DNA of 34,172 nucleotides. Source: Burkholderiaceae bacterium. GTDB lineage: Bacteria; Pseudomonadota; Gammaproteobacteria; Burkholderiales; Burkholderiaceae_A. Each line of letters starts with the position of its first letter. Within the stretch, counting starts at the first letter, position 1. The translations under genes were made by a program, and so were the position numbers. The notes under the pieces were generated by a model. The model searched no databases, had not been told where the DNA came from, and saw nothing but the letters and a program-made list of their open reading frames with translations. The DNA is taken from NCBI GenBank assembly GCA_018882795.1, contig VERJ01000025.1, positions 1 to 34,172 on the forward strand, in the 5' to 3' direction. Below are positions 1 to 8,939 of this stretch, piece by piece.

Positions 1-1
1 G

Positions 2-745
2 CTGTCCAACCGCTCGATTGCCTATGGCATTGCCCAGGCCTGCCACGCACAGGGTGCCGAACTGGCTTTCACCTATCAGAACGAGCGCTTCGAGCAGCGC
101 GTGAAGGAGATGGCTGCAGAGTTCGGCAGTAGCCTCTGCTTTCCGCTGGATGTTGCCGAGGATGCCCAAATTGATTCCTGCCTCAAGTCATTGTCTGAGC
201 GTTGGCCGCAGCTTGATGGCCTGGTGCATGCGATTGCCTTTGCACCCCGCGAGGCGATTGCAGGAGATTTTTTAGATGGCCTGTCCCGCGAGGCGTTTCG
301 TCTTGCCCATGAGATTTCGGCCTACAGTTTTCCAGCGCTGGCGAAGGCAGCGCTGCCGATGATGAACCCTCAGGGAGGCGCCATGGTGACCCTGTCCTAT
401 CTGGGGGCGGAAAAGTTTGTTGCCCACTACAACACCATGGGCCTGGCCAAGGCCAGCCTGGAGGCCTCCGTGCGTTATCTGGCCACGAGCCTTGGCCCGA
501 GGAATATTCGTGTCAATGGCATCTCAGCGGGCCCAATCAAAACGCTCGCGGCTGCCGGGATCAAGAGCTTTGGAAAGATTCTGGAATTTGTCGAGCAATC
601 GTCCCCCCTGCGGCGCAATGTGACGATTCAGGATGTCGGCAATACGGCAGCTTTTCTGTTGTCGGATCTCGCCGCTGGTATCACCGGGGAAATCACTTAT
701 GTGGATGCGGGCTTTAACACGGTAGCTGTTGGCGTGCCCGAGTAA
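2..745 (+). CDS. fabI: Enoyl-[acyl-carrier-protein] reductase FabI (5' end outside window)
   Basis: NADH-dependent enoyl-ACP reductase, which reduces trans-2-enoyl-ACP in the last step of each type II fatty-acid elongation cycle in the cytoplasm. The frame is open from base 2, and 247 codons are visible of a family of about 260. The initiator and the first glycine-rich nucleotide-binding turn therefore lie left of the window; the visible part starts at [12 protein letters not shown]. Family marks include [15 protein letters not shown], the catalytic pair in YNTMGLAK (Tyr codon at 428, Lys codon at 449), and the segment [17 protein letters not shown], which closely follows E. coli FabI. The YxxMxxxK spacing separates FabI from ordinary SDR reductases with YxxxK. 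The stop codon directly abuts the senB start, so the two are probably cotranscribed. Confidence 0.95.
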   Translation: MSNRSIAYGIAQACHAQGAELAFTYQNERFEQRVKEMAAEFGSSLCFPLDVAEDAQIDSCLKSLSERWPQLDGLVHAIAFAPREAIAGDFLDGLSREAFRLAHEISAYSFPALAKAALPMMNPQGGAMVTLSYLGAEKFVAHYNTMGLAKASLEASVRYLATSLGPRNIRVNGISAGPIKTLAAAGIKSFGKILEFVEQSSPLRRNVTIQDVGNTAAFLLSDLAAGITGEITYVDAGFNTVAVGVPE

Positions 746-1819
746 ATGACTCGGCGCATCGACGTCAGGATTCTGACGCCCTTTGGTGCTGCATCCGGCA
801 TGGGGAACTGGCGCACCGCCAGCCGCTATGCCCAGATGTTGCGCGCGACCGGCATTAACGCCTCGGTCTTTGAACGGTCATTCATCGGTGATGCCTGTCT
901 TGAGTCAGGCCAGCGCACCGTTGCCATTGTGCTCAATGCCCAGCGCTCCGCCGACGACGTCCATACCTTTGTCCGCTGTGGCATTCCAGTAATGCTGGTG
1001 ATGACGGGTACTGATATTTACGGGGCACTGAGAAAAGACCGGGCCAATACGCCGGAGTACATCAGCACTGAAAGCGCAGTGAAGGCCGCTGCACTGATCG
1101 TGACCCTGCAGCATGAGGCGAGTGAGGAAATTTTGTCGCGCTGGCCGGAGTTGGAAGGCCGCATCTTCACGCTGATGCAGACCTCGCCGGTGCGCAAACC
1201 TTTTGCGCCGAAAGTCACGCTACAAAGTAAGACGGTGCGTTTTCTGATTGCAGCCCATATCCGGGAAGAGAAAGATCCCCGCACCGCATTTTTTGCGTTT
1301 CATCGCGCATTTCCGGAGGGTTGGGCCCAGCGCTGGGACGGCGGTCGTGTTCCTGTGCGGCTGATTCATGTGGGCAGCCACCGTGATCGGGCGCTCGCCC
1401 AGGAAATGCTGCAGCTCTCGGGCCAGTTCCCGGGAATTCTGCTGGAGGGGCCGCTGACACATGCCCAGACCATGCGCCGTATGACCCATGTCCACTGCCT
1501 GATACAACCCTCTATCTCTGAGGGGGGTGCCTTGGTGGTTGCGGAGGCCATTGCCTGCCGACTGCCGGTGATTGCCTCCAACATCGCGGCCCATCGGGCC
1601 CAATTGGGCATGAAAAATCCCGGGTTTTTTGAGCCGGGTGATGTTGATGGTCTGGCAGCGCAGCTGACCCGGTTCATTGCAGATCAGAATTTTTCGAGCC
1701 AGCTCTGTGAACACCAGACCACGCTTGCGGGAACACTCGCCTCGCCCGCACAGGAACGTGATGAATTGGTTAGACTCGTTCGTCGGCTTGCTGATTTTTT
1801 ACCGAAAGACGCCTCATGA
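746..1819 (+). CDS. senB: Selenosugar synthase SenB (TIGR04348-family GT-B glycosyltransferase)
   Basis: 357 residues. SenB enzymes are known to form a C-Se bond between selenophosphate and a UDP-sugar, giving a selenosugar used in selenoneine synthesis. The fold reads as GT-B: an N-terminal GMGNWRTASRYAQML loop (residues 18-32), VMTGTDIY (85-92), the family-typical HIREEKDP (171-178) at the start of the second domain, and a C-terminal donor-binding EX7E motif (Glu259 and Glu267 in EGGALVVAE). The ATG at 746 follows the fabI TAA with no gap, and the TGA overlaps the next ATG as ATGA, so translation with selD is probably coupled. Adjacency to selD is the signature context of this family. No senA (EgtB-like selenoneine synthase) is present in the window. 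The assignment rests on recalled family features and context; no alignment was run. Confidence 0.82.
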   Translation: MTRRIDVRILTPFGAASGMGNWRTASRYAQMLRATGINASVFERSFIGDACLESGQRTVAIVLNAQRSADDVHTFVRCGIPVMLVMTGTDIYGALRKDRANTPEYISTESAVKAAALIVTLQHEASEEILSRWPELEGRIFTLMQTSPVRKPFAPKVTLQSKTVRFLIAAHIREEKDPRTAFFAFHRAFPEGWAQRWDGGRVPVRLIHVGSHRDRALAQEMLQLSGQFPGILLEGPLTHAQTMRRMTHVHCLIQPSISEGGALVVAEAIACRLPVIASNIAAHRAQLGMKNPGFFEPGDVDGLAAQLTRFIADQNFSSQLCEHQTTLAGTLASPAQERDELVRLVRRLADFLPKDAS

Positions 1820-2886
1820 ACGGCCCACAAACCACGCCCACTCCCCGACTGACATCGCTTGCCCATGGCGGCGGATGCGGCTGCAAGATTGCGCCTGCCG
1901 TGCTCTCTGAGATCCTGTCGAAGATGCCGCCAGGCCTGCTGCCCAAGGAATTGATGGTCGGCACCGAGACCAGTGACGATGCCGCGGTCTGGCGCTTAAA
2001 TGATCAGCAAGCCCTGGTGGCCACGACCGATTTCTTTATGCCGGTGGTGGATGACCCCACCGATTTCGGCAAGATCGCTGCGACCAATGCGATCTCCGAT
2101 ATCTATGCCATGGGCGCGCGTCCGATTTTCGCCTTGGCGCTTGTGGGCATGCCCGTCAATGTCCTGCCCCCCGAGACGGTTGGCGCAATCCTGCGTGGTG
2201 GCCACGATGTCTGCCAGGCCGCTGGGATTCCGATTGCTGGAGGCCACACCATTGATTCGGTTGAACCGATTTATGGATTGGTGGTGCTGGGGCTGGCCCA
2301 TCCTGATCACATTCGTCGCAATCGCGATGCGCGCGAGGGCGATGTGTTGATCCTGGGCAAGGGCCTGGGCGTTGGCATCTACTCTGCTGCGTTTAAAAAG
2401 GAAGCCCTGGCGCCTGAGTTGTATCGCGAGATGATCGCCTCCACCACTAAGCTCAACACGGTCGGCGCTGCGCTCGGTGCTGATCCCGCCGTGCATGCCT
2501 TAACTGATATCACTGGATTTGGCCTGGCAGGACATGTGCTGGAAATCGCGCGGGGTTCGAATCTGGATGCGCGCATCTCGCTGGCGTCGCTGCCAGTGCT
2601 GCCCGGTGTGCATGAGCTGATTGGCCGCGGGTTTTTCACTGGTGCGTCTGATCGCAACTGGGCAAGCTATGGATCATCGGTACAGATGGCAGAGGGTCTT
2701 GGCGATCAGACCCGAATTCTGCTGACTGATCCGCAGACCAGTGGCGGGCTACTGGCCTGTGTCGCGCCGCAGGCCGCGGATCGGGTGCTGGCGATGTTCA
2801 ATGCTGCTGGTTTTTCGCGTGCCGCGGTGGTCGGGAAGATGGCACCGATGGAATCGAAAAGGCCGATGGTTCGGATTGATGCATAA
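1816..2886 (+). CDS. selD: Selenophosphate synthetase SelD (SenC role)
   Basis: 356 residues. Makes selenophosphate from selenide and ATP. It aligns along its whole length with E. coli SelD. The catalytic Cys/Lys pair is in HGGGCGCKI (Cys21, Lys24, matching E. coli Cys17 and Lys20), so the enzyme uses cysteine and not selenocysteine. Other marks are [52 protein letters not shown] and DPQTSGGLL. The start overlaps the senB stop by 4 nt (ATGA). In the selenoneine pathway this partner of SenB is called SenC. The same enzyme could also feed selA/selB or 2-selenouridine synthesis, but none of those genes is in the window. A gap of 17 bp leads into thyA. Confidence 0.95.
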   Translation: MNGPQTTPTPRLTSLAHGGGCGCKIAPAVLSEILSKMPPGLLPKELMVGTETSDDAAVWRLNDQQALVATTDFFMPVVDDPTDFGKIAATNAISDIYAMGARPIFALALVGMPVNVLPPETVGAILRGGHDVCQAAGIPIAGGHTIDSVEPIYGLVVLGLAHPDHIRRNRDAREGDVLILGKGLGVGIYSAAFKKEALAPELYREMIASTTKLNTVGAALGADPAVHALTDITGFGLAGHVLEIARGSNLDARISLASLPVLPGVHELIGRGFFTGASDRNWASYGSSVQMAEGLGDQTRILLTDPQTSGGLLACVAPQAADRVLAMFNAAGFSRAAVVGKMAPMESKRPMVRIDA

Positions 2887-2903
2887 GGCGAAAGCATTCT
2901 GAA

Positions 2904-3710
2904 ATGAAGCAATACCTTGATCTGATGCGGCATGTGCTGGAGCATGGCGCCCAGAAGACCGATCGAACGGGCACGGGTACGCTGTCGGTGTTCGCGTGGC
3001 AGATGCGCTTTGACTTGACCGAGGGCTTTCCTATGGTCACCACGAAAAAGCTGCACACCAAGTCCATCATCCACGAGCTGCTGTGGTTTCTGTCCGGGTC
3101 ATCGAATGTGAAACCGTTGCAGGAAAAGGGCGTGACGATTTGGGATGAATGGGCACGCGAAGATGGCGATCTTGGCCCGGTTTATGGCAAGCAGTGGCGC
3201 TCGTGGCCCGCTCCCACACCCGATCAGCCCAATGCCGTGATCGATCAGATCTCGCAGCTGATGCGCGATCTTCAGGCAACACCGGATTCACGGCGTCTGA
3301 TTGTGTCGGCCTGGAATGTGGCCCAGATTCCCCAGATGGCCCTGGCCCCCTGTCATGCACTGTTTCAGTTCTATGTCGCCAATGGTCGACTGTCCTGCCA
3401 GTTGTATCAGCGTAGCGCTGATATTTTCCTTGGGGTGCCTTTTAATATCGCCAGCTATGCACTGCTTACCCACATGGTGGCCCAGCAGGCAGATCTTGAG
3501 CCTGGTGAATTTATTTGGACGGGGGGTGATTGCCATCTGTACTCGAACCATCTGGAGCAAGCAAGGGAGCAGCTCTCGCGTACGCCGTATCCCTTGCCAA
3601 AACTGGTGATTCATCGTCGGCCGGACTCAATCTTCGATTACAGATTCGAAGATTTTGAGATCCTTGGCTATCAGTGCCACCCGCACATCAAAGCCCCGGT
3701 CGCGGTCTAG
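2904..3710 (+). CDS. thyA: Thymidylate synthase ThyA
   Basis: 268 residues, close to the 264 of E. coli ThyA. Converts dUMP to dTMP with 5,10-methylene-tetrahydrofolate, releasing dihydrofolate. Conserved elements are [19 protein letters not shown] near the N-terminus (phosphate-binding Arg), [16 protein letters not shown], the catalytic cysteine Cys150 in [12 protein letters not shown], the dUMP-binding [25 protein letters not shown] region split across residues 165-195, and the C-terminal IKAPVAV. The product dihydrofolate is the substrate of the next gene, folA, 16 bp downstream. The start ATG lies 17 bp after selD, with a weak purine-rich GCGAAAG upstream. Confidence 0.97.
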   Translation: MKQYLDLMRHVLEHGAQKTDRTGTGTLSVFAWQMRFDLTEGFPMVTTKKLHTKSIIHELLWFLSGSSNVKPLQEKGVTIWDEWAREDGDLGPVYGKQWRSWPAPTPDQPNAVIDQISQLMRDLQATPDSRRLIVSAWNVAQIPQMALAPCHALFQFYVANGRLSCQLYQRSADIFLGVPFNIASYALLTHMVAQQADLEPGEFIWTGGDCHLYSNHLEQAREQLSRTPYPLPKLVIHRRPDSIFDYRFEDFEILGYQCHPHIKAPVAV

Positions 3711-3726
3711 GGGGTTGAATCGGCTT

Positions 3727-4251
3727 ATGGTTCAATTGGTTTTGTTGGCTGCGGTCGGCCATCGGCGTGTCATCGGCATTCGAAACGCGCTGCCCTGGCA
3801 TTTGCCCGAGGATCTAAAGCATTTCAAAACCATGACCACTGGCCATGTGGTGGTGATGGGCCGCAAGACCTTCGAATCGATTGTGGAGCGGCTTGGCCGA
3901 CCCTTGCCCGATCGCCATTCGGTGGTGATTACCCGCAATCGACACTGGAAACCGACTTGGCCCAAGGTGTCGCAATCTGATCAGGTTTCTGTGGTGCACG
4001 ATATCGATCAGCTGCAGAAACTCAGTGAGGAGCCAATTTTTGTGATTGGTGGCGCCGAGATCTATGCGCTTACCCTGCCCATGGCGGATCGTCTGGAGAT
4101 CACTGAGGTGGAAGTCGATGTGGAAGGCGATGCATTTTTCCCTGAAATTTCGCAAGAGGTCTGGGTCCGTAAAGCGGGGCCGGATTTGCACAGCGAATCC
4201 TCAAATCTGCGCTATCGCTTCGTGCAGTATTTGCGCAGAATTTCAGAATGA
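3727..4251 (+). CDS. folA: Dihydrofolate reductase FolA
   Basis: 174 residues (E. coli FolA has 159). Reduces dihydrofolate to tetrahydrofolate with NADPH and so regenerates the cofactor consumed by ThyA. The start is placed at the ATG at 3727 because the protein then begins MVQLVLLAAVGHRRVIG, matching the first strand of the family. The same frame stays open upstream into the thyA 3' end, but that part shows no homology. Visible motifs are ALPWHLPEDLKHFK with the catalytic Asp29 (E. coli Asp27), VVMGRKTFESI for NADPH, and FVIGGAEIYALTLPMADRL. A GGGGG run 13 nt upstream is the only ribosome-binding candidate. The arrangement thyA-folA is a common functional pair. Confidence 0.95.
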   Translation: MVQLVLLAAVGHRRVIGIRNALPWHLPEDLKHFKTMTTGHVVVMGRKTFESIVERLGRPLPDRHSVVITRNRHWKPTWPKVSQSDQVSVVHDIDQLQKLSEEPIFVIGGAEIYALTLPMADRLEITEVEVDVEGDAFFPEISQEVWVRKAGPDLHSESSNLRYRFVQYLRRISE

Positions 4252-4273
4252 ATCGATGTGTGGGAGTCCAGTG

Positions 4274-5128
4274 ATGTCGAAAGGCTTGGCGTTGATATTG
4301 ACGCTCGGAGTTGTGCTTGCGGGCTGCGGTAAGGCCCCTGAGCGGGTTGTTGCACCCCGGGTAGTCAAGGCCTTTGTGGTGGGCGATTCAGTTGAATCGG
4401 ATCCATCTTCTGGCGCCATCACCATGCCAACGGTGGTGGCACGAGATCCGGCTGCGCTGTCGTTTGATGCGGGCGGCCGTGTGATTGCATTGATGGTGAC
4501 TGTGGGCGATCAGGTCCAGGCTGGCCAGGCCTTGGCCCGGCTTGATCCCCGCGATTTGGCGCTCTCGGAGTCTTCTGCCAAGACCCAGTTCGATGCCGCA
4601 CGCGCGGAGCTTGATTTCGCGGAGAGTGATTTCAAACGTTATGCCGATCTCTTTGCCAAGGGATTCATCTCAAAGGCCGAGCTGGATCGACGCAAGGCTC
4701 AGCTCCAACTGTCTCGGGCAAAATTCGAATCGACTGCCGAGCAGCTGGGCTTCATTAGCCTGCGGGCGATTGAGCCGGGCACCGTTCAGGCGGTGCTGAT
4801 TCAGCCGGGGATGATGGTCTCGGCACGGCAGCTGGCAATTCGTGTCAAGCTCTCAGGCCCCCTGGCCACCCCCCAGCAGCATCAAGCGCAACAGCGACCG
4901 GTGGGCCTGCGTATTCCCTTGTCGGCGCTGATCGATGGCAAGGCAGTGTACAAAATTGTTGGACAAACTGAAGACGCTAAAACGCTGCAGAAATTGGCGG
5001 TCACGCTGGGCCAAGTGACCGAGACTTCGGCCGAGGTTCGCTCCGGTCTTGCGGTGGGTGATCAGATTGTTGCCGCGGGCGTGCATGCGCTCAGCGAGGG
5101 CGACAAGGTCCGGCTCTTCTCCCGTTAG
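4274..5128 (+). CDS. RND efflux periplasmic adaptor lipoprotein (unusually short)
   Basis: 284 residues. Membrane-fusion subunit of a tripartite RND exporter, expected to be anchored to the inner membrane by a lipid. The N-terminus MSKGLALILTLGVVLAGC is a lipoprotein signal with lipobox LAGC (Cys18). Next come a first lipoyl half-motif (GGRVIALMVTVGDQVQAGQALARLDP), an alpha-hairpin with the FAKGFISKAELDRRKAQL repeat, and the second lipoyl half (AIEPGTVQAVLIQPGMMVSA). It then jumps within about 30 residues to the membrane-proximal IPLSALIDGKAVYKIVG and VAAGVHALSEGDKV. The beta-barrel strands normally between these parts seem largely missing, which explains the short length (family usually 350-400). 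The ATG at 4274 is preferred over upstream in-frame codons because it follows GGGAG by a good distance and starts the signal peptide. Gaps of about 21 bp lie on both sides. Confidence 0.85.
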   Translation: MSKGLALILTLGVVLAGCGKAPERVVAPRVVKAFVVGDSVESDPSSGAITMPTVVARDPAALSFDAGGRVIALMVTVGDQVQAGQALARLDPRDLALSESSAKTQFDAARAELDFAESDFKRYADLFAKGFISKAELDRRKAQLQLSRAKFESTAEQLGFISLRAIEPGTVQAVLIQPGMMVSARQLAIRVKLSGPLATPQQHQAQQRPVGLRIPLSALIDGKAVYKIVGQTEDAKTLQKLAVTLGQVTETSAEVRSGLAVGDQIVAAGVHALSEGDKVRLFSR

Positions 5129-5149
5129 GGTCGGGCGGACTGAACACCA

Positions 5150-8100
5150 ATGTTCCGCGAACACTTCAATCTCTCGCGCTGGGCCATTGAGCATCCGGCC
5201 TTGGTGCGCTACCTGATGGTCGTGCTGCTCTTCATGGGTGTGGGCGCCTATTTTCAGCTGGGCCAGGACGAAGATCCACCCTTTACTTTTCGTGCCATGG
5301 TGGTGCGGGCTTCCTGGCCCGGGGCCACTGCCTTGCAGGTTGCTGAGCAAGTTACCGATAAGCTGGAGCGCACCCTTCAAGAGGTCCCGTATGCCGACAA
5401 GATTCGCAGTTACTCTCGGCCAGGCGAGTCGCTGATCATCTTTCAGCTAAAAGACAGCTCTCCAGGCTCTGATATCAATCAGATCTGGTACACGGTCCGC
5501 AAAAAGATTGGCGATATGCGGCCGATGCTGCCCGCAGGTGTCCAGGGTCCGTTTTTCAATGATGAATATGGCGACACTTTTGGTGTGATCTATGCCATGT
5601 CGGCACCGGGCTATTCGGCCCGCGATGTGCGCGATTTCTCCAATCAGATTCGTCAGGAGCTGCTGCGTACGGAAGACGTTGGCAAGGTGGAGATCTACGG
5701 TCTTCAGGAAGAGCGAATTTATATTGAGCTCTCCCGCCGCCGATTGGCCCAGTATCAGCTTACTGTTGCCCAGGTGGCAAGCCAGCTGAGTGCGCAGAAT
5801 GCGGTGGAGTCTGGGGGCGCCCTGGTGAATCAGGAGCGCGAACTGACCCTGCGTGTGGATGGTGCAGTAGGTTCGCTTGAGGCCTTGCGTGAGATGCCTC
5901 TGCGTGCTGGCGCGCAGCTGGTGCGCCTTGGTGATATTGCGCAGATTCAGCGTCGCACGCTCGATCCACCGCAAAGCAAGGTCCGTTTTCAGGGCCAGGA
6001 GGTGGTGGCTGTTGGCGTGTCAATGCGCAAGGGCGGTGATATCGTTGCACTCGGCGCGCGGCTGAAAGACCGTATGCAGCAGATCGAATCTGATCTACCG
6101 GCGGGTGTGAAGCTCTCCCAGATTCAGGATCAGCCCAAGGTCGTCGCCAGCTCGGTCAATGAGTTTGTGCGTACCCTTGCTGAGGCGGTGGTGATCGTGT
6201 TGGGCGTAAGCCTGCTCACACTGGGCCTGCATCGGCATCCCTGGCGCATTGACCCTCGGCCTGGACTCGTGGTGGCGATCAGCATTCCCTTGGTGTTGGC
6301 CGTGACCTTTCTGATCATGAAGCTCTGGGGGGTGGGATTGCACAAGATCTCGCTGGGTTCTTTGATCATTGCGTTGGGACTTCTCGTCGACGATGCCATC
6401 ATCGTGGTGGAGATGATGGTCCGCAAGCTGGAGGAAGGCGCTGATCGCGTCGCGGCGGTCACTGCGGCCTATAGCCTAACCGCAATGCCCATGCTCACCG
6501 GCACCCTGATCACGGCCGCAGGTTTTCTGCCGATCGGAATTGCCAAGTCTGCAGTGGGCGAATATACCTTCGGCATTTTCGCTGTGACCGCAGCGGCATT
6601 GATCGTGTCGTGGTTTGTTTCGGTGATTTTTGTGCCTTATCTTGGCTACCGTATGTTGCGTGCACCGCTGCGCCATGGCGTGGCCTCACACGAGCATTTC
6701 GACACTCTCTTTTATCGCGTCTTCAGGCGGACAGTCGCCTGGTGTGTGGACTACAGGAAAACAACCATACTGCTCACCATGGTGGTGTTCTGTCTTGGGA
6801 TGTTCGGCATGAGCCGGGTACAGCAGCAGTTTTTTCCTGATTCATCAAGGCCCGAGATCATGGTGGATGTCTGGCTGCCAGAGGGAGCGAGTGTCGCAGC
6901 ATCTGAAGCGTTGGCGCGCAGGGTAGAGGCCAAGATACTGGAGACACCGGGTGTGGCTTCGGTGGCCTTCTGGATCGGTGCGGGGGCGCCACGTTTCTTT
7001 CTGCCGATTGATCAGATTCTCCCGCGGCCCAATGTTGCGCAGGCAGTGGTGGTCTCGGCATCCCCGGAGGATCGCAAGCGACTGATGGCGTTTTTGCGAG
7101 ATGATCTGCCCAATGCCTTTCCTGAGGCCCGCATTCGGGTGCGTCTTCTGCCCAATGGCCCGCCGGTGCCTTATCCGGTTGCCTTCCGGGTGGTGGGTCC
7201 GGATTCAGCGGTGATCAAGGACTTCGCTGAAGAAATGAAAGCCACCATGCGCATGGACAAGCGCTTGCATGGTGTCAACGACAATTGGAATGAACAGATC
7301 GCCGTGATGCGCGTGGATGTCGATCCTGCCCGTGCCCAGCAGTTCAAGGTCTCTGCCCAGACGGTCGCCCAGGTCTTGGCAGCCCAGTTTTCAGGGGTGC
7401 CTGTTGGCCAGTATCGGGAAGCTGATCGGCTGCTTCCGATCATGCTGCGCTTGCCAGAGTCGGAGCGCTATCAGGTGGCGCAGGTCTCCAATACGCTGAT
7501 TCCATCGGCCGCCGGCGCCGCAGTACCCTTGCATCAGGTGGCGACAGTAGGCATGGTCTGGGAGCCGGGGATCGTGTGGCGCGAGGGCCGCGAATATGCC
7601 GTAACAGTGCAGGCCGATGTGGTGGATGGCATTCAGGGCGCAACGATGACTGCTGTGTTATCGGAGGCATTCAAACCCATCGTGGCGCGCTTTCCTCCGG
7701 GCATGCGGCTGGAGGTGAGTGGCGCAGTAGAGGAGAGCAGCAAGGGCCAGTCGTCGATTGCGGCCGGACTACCGATCATGCTGTTCGTGATTTTCACGCT
7801 GCTGGTGATACAGCTGCAGAGTTTTTCCCTGGCAATGCTGGTGTTTCTGACAGGCCCATTGGGCATTGCGGGCGCAGCGGCATCGCTGCTTGCACTGGGG
7901 CGGCCCTTTGGCTTTGTGGCCATGCTGGGCGTGATTGCACTCTCCGGGATGATTATGCGCAACTCGGTGATTCTGATCGATCAGATTGAGCAGGAGCGGC
8001 GGCGTGGCATTGCTGATCGCACCGCGATTATCGAATCTGCAGTGCGACGATTCAGGCCGATTGTGTTGACTGCGGCCGCGGCTGTGCTGGCCATGATCCC

Positions 8101-8230
8101 GCTCTCCAACAGTGTGTTCTGGGGGCCGATGGCGGTGGCCATCATGGGTGGGTTGATTCTTGCTACGGCACTCACGCTGCTGTCGCTGCCGGCCATGGTG
8201 GCGGCCTGGTTCAGGATAGCCAGGGAATAA
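5150..8230 (+). CDS. RND efflux pump inner-membrane permease (HAE1/AcrB type)
   Basis: 1026 residues, full family length. Proton-driven trimeric exporter of the inner membrane that works with the preceding adaptor and an outer-membrane channel not present here. The topology fits: TM1 at residues 18-36, a large periplasmic porter domain (about 40-335), TM2-TM6 from about 340, a middle TM near 545, a second periplasmic domain (about 570-870) and TM8-12 up to the C-terminus. The proton-relay pair is Asp414-Asp415 in GLLVDDAIIVVEMMVRKLEEG (split here as GLLVDD / AIIVVEMMV). GTLITAAGFLPIGIAKSAVGE is the usual TM5-6 region. Substrate cannot be read from sequence. It follows the adaptor by 21 bp and its last 20 nt overlap convergent lrgB. 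Confidence 0.93.
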   Translation: MFREHFNLSRWAIEHPALVRYLMVVLLFMGVGAYFQLGQDEDPPFTFRAMVVRASWPGATALQVAEQVTDKLERTLQEVPYADKIRSYSRPGESLIIFQLKDSSPGSDINQIWYTVRKKIGDMRPMLPAGVQGPFFNDEYGDTFGVIYAMSAPGYSARDVRDFSNQIRQELLRTEDVGKVEIYGLQEERIYIELSRRRLAQYQLTVAQVASQLSAQNAVESGGALVNQERELTLRVDGAVGSLEALREMPLRAGAQLVRLGDIAQIQRRTLDPPQSKVRFQGQEVVAVGVSMRKGGDIVALGARLKDRMQQIESDLPAGVKLSQIQDQPKVVASSVNEFVRTLAEAVVIVLGVSLLTLGLHRHPWRIDPRPGLVVAISIPLVLAVTFLIMKLWGVGLHKISLGSLIIALGLLVDDAIIVVEMMVRKLEEGADRVAAVTAAYSLTAMPMLTGTLITAAGFLPIGIAKSAVGEYTFGIFAVTAAALIVSWFVSVIFVPYLGYRMLRAPLRHGVASHEHFDTLFYRVFRRTVAWCVDYRKTTILLTMVVFCLGMFGMSRVQQQFFPDSSRPEIMVDVWLPEGASVAASEALARRVEAKILETPGVASVAFWIGAGAPRFFLPIDQILPRPNVAQAVVVSASPEDRKRLMAFLRDDLPNAFPEARIRVRLLPNGPPVPYPVAFRVVGPDSAVIKDFAEEMKATMRMDKRLHGVNDNWNEQIAVMRVDVDPARAQQFKVSAQTVAQVLAAQFSGVPVGQYREADRLLPIMLRLPESERYQVAQVSNTLIPSAAGAAVPLHQVATVGMVWEPGIVWREGREYAVTVQADVVDGIQGATMTAVLSEAFKPIVARFPPGMRLEVSGAVEESSKGQSSIAAGLPIMLFVIFTLLVIQLQSFSLAMLVFLTGPLGIAGAAASLLALGRPFGFVAMLGVIALSGMIMRNSVILIDQIEQERRRGIADRTAIIESAVRRFRPIVLTAAAAVLAMIPLSNSVFWGPMAVAIMGGLILATALTLLSLPAMVAAWFRIARE

Positions 8231-8939
8231 GGATTGCTCCCAGAATGCCGTGAAGGCCCATGCCGATACTGGCAAACGCACCGGCCTCAGCATTGACTGA
8301 AAACGCCCGCGAGGTGCCGATGCCATGGGCACCCACACCAATCGCAAAGCCACGCTGCCACCAGGCACGCATGGATAGTCCATCCAGAATCATGCGCGCA
8401 ACAATGGCGCCGATAATTCCGGTGGAGACTGCGTAGACTGCGGTGAGTGTGGGCGAGGCGCCGATGTTCTCTGCAATGCCCATCGCGATAGGGGCTGTGA
8501 CTGATTTTGCATAAAAAGGCATGACCAGCTCACGGGGAAGTCCCATCAGGGTGGCCATTCCGACTGCACTGAGGATTGACACGCTGCCGCCGACCACCAG
8601 GGCCAGACTCAGCAGGCCTGCCCGCTGGCGAAAGCGCTGCCAACCCTTATAGATCGGCACCGCCAGGGCCACGGTGGCTGTGCCCAACAAAAAGTGAATG
8701 AACTGGGCCCCTTCAAAGTATTGGGCATAGGGCATGCCGAGCACACTGATGGTGGTGATCACGATGGCAATCGCAATCGCCACCGGGTTGGCCAAGGGAT
8801 TCTTGTTCATCCGCTCGTAGATCATCAATCCAACTTGATAGGCCAGTAGGGTCAGGATCAGCGACAGCAGCGGAGAGCCCGTGAGATAGACCCAGATCTC
8901 CCGAAGCTCGATGTCTGCAAGCGCATCAATCGATTTCAT
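8211..8939 (-). CDS. lrgB: LrgB/CidB-family membrane protein
   Basis: 242 residues, highly hydrophobic with about 6-8 predicted spans. LrgB/CidB proteins pair with a small holin-like LrgA/CidA partner and have been linked to murein hydrolase control and to export of small organic acids; which role applies here cannot be told from sequence. Family marks include NPLANPVAIAIAIV, FLLGTATVALAVPIY, the PFYAKSVTAPIAMGIAENIG segment, GIIGAIVARMILD and the C-terminal GVGAHGIGTSRAF. The start overlaps the upstream partner stop by one base (TGATG), so the two are translationally coupled. Its 3' end overlaps the RND pump stop region by 20 nt on the opposite strand. Confidence 0.9.
   Translation of the reverse strand: MKSIDALADIELREIWVYLTGSPLLSLILTLLAYQVGLMIYERMNKNPLANPVAIAIAIVITTISVLGMPYAQYFEGAQFIHFLLGTATVALAVPIYKGWQRFRQRAGLLSLALVVGGSVSILSAVGMATLMGLPRELVMPFYAKSVTAPIAMGIAENIGASPTLTAVYAVSTGIIGAIVARMILDGLSMRAWWQRGFAIGVGAHGIGTSRAFSVNAEAGAFASIGMGLHGILGAILIPWLS

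Noticed and set aside
6230..6262. Apparent insertion (HRHPWRIDPRP) between TM2 and TM3 of the RND pump
   Set aside because: A similar basic, Pro-containing loop before PGLVVA is, as I recall, normal in this clade of RND permeases, and the flanking helices are intact.
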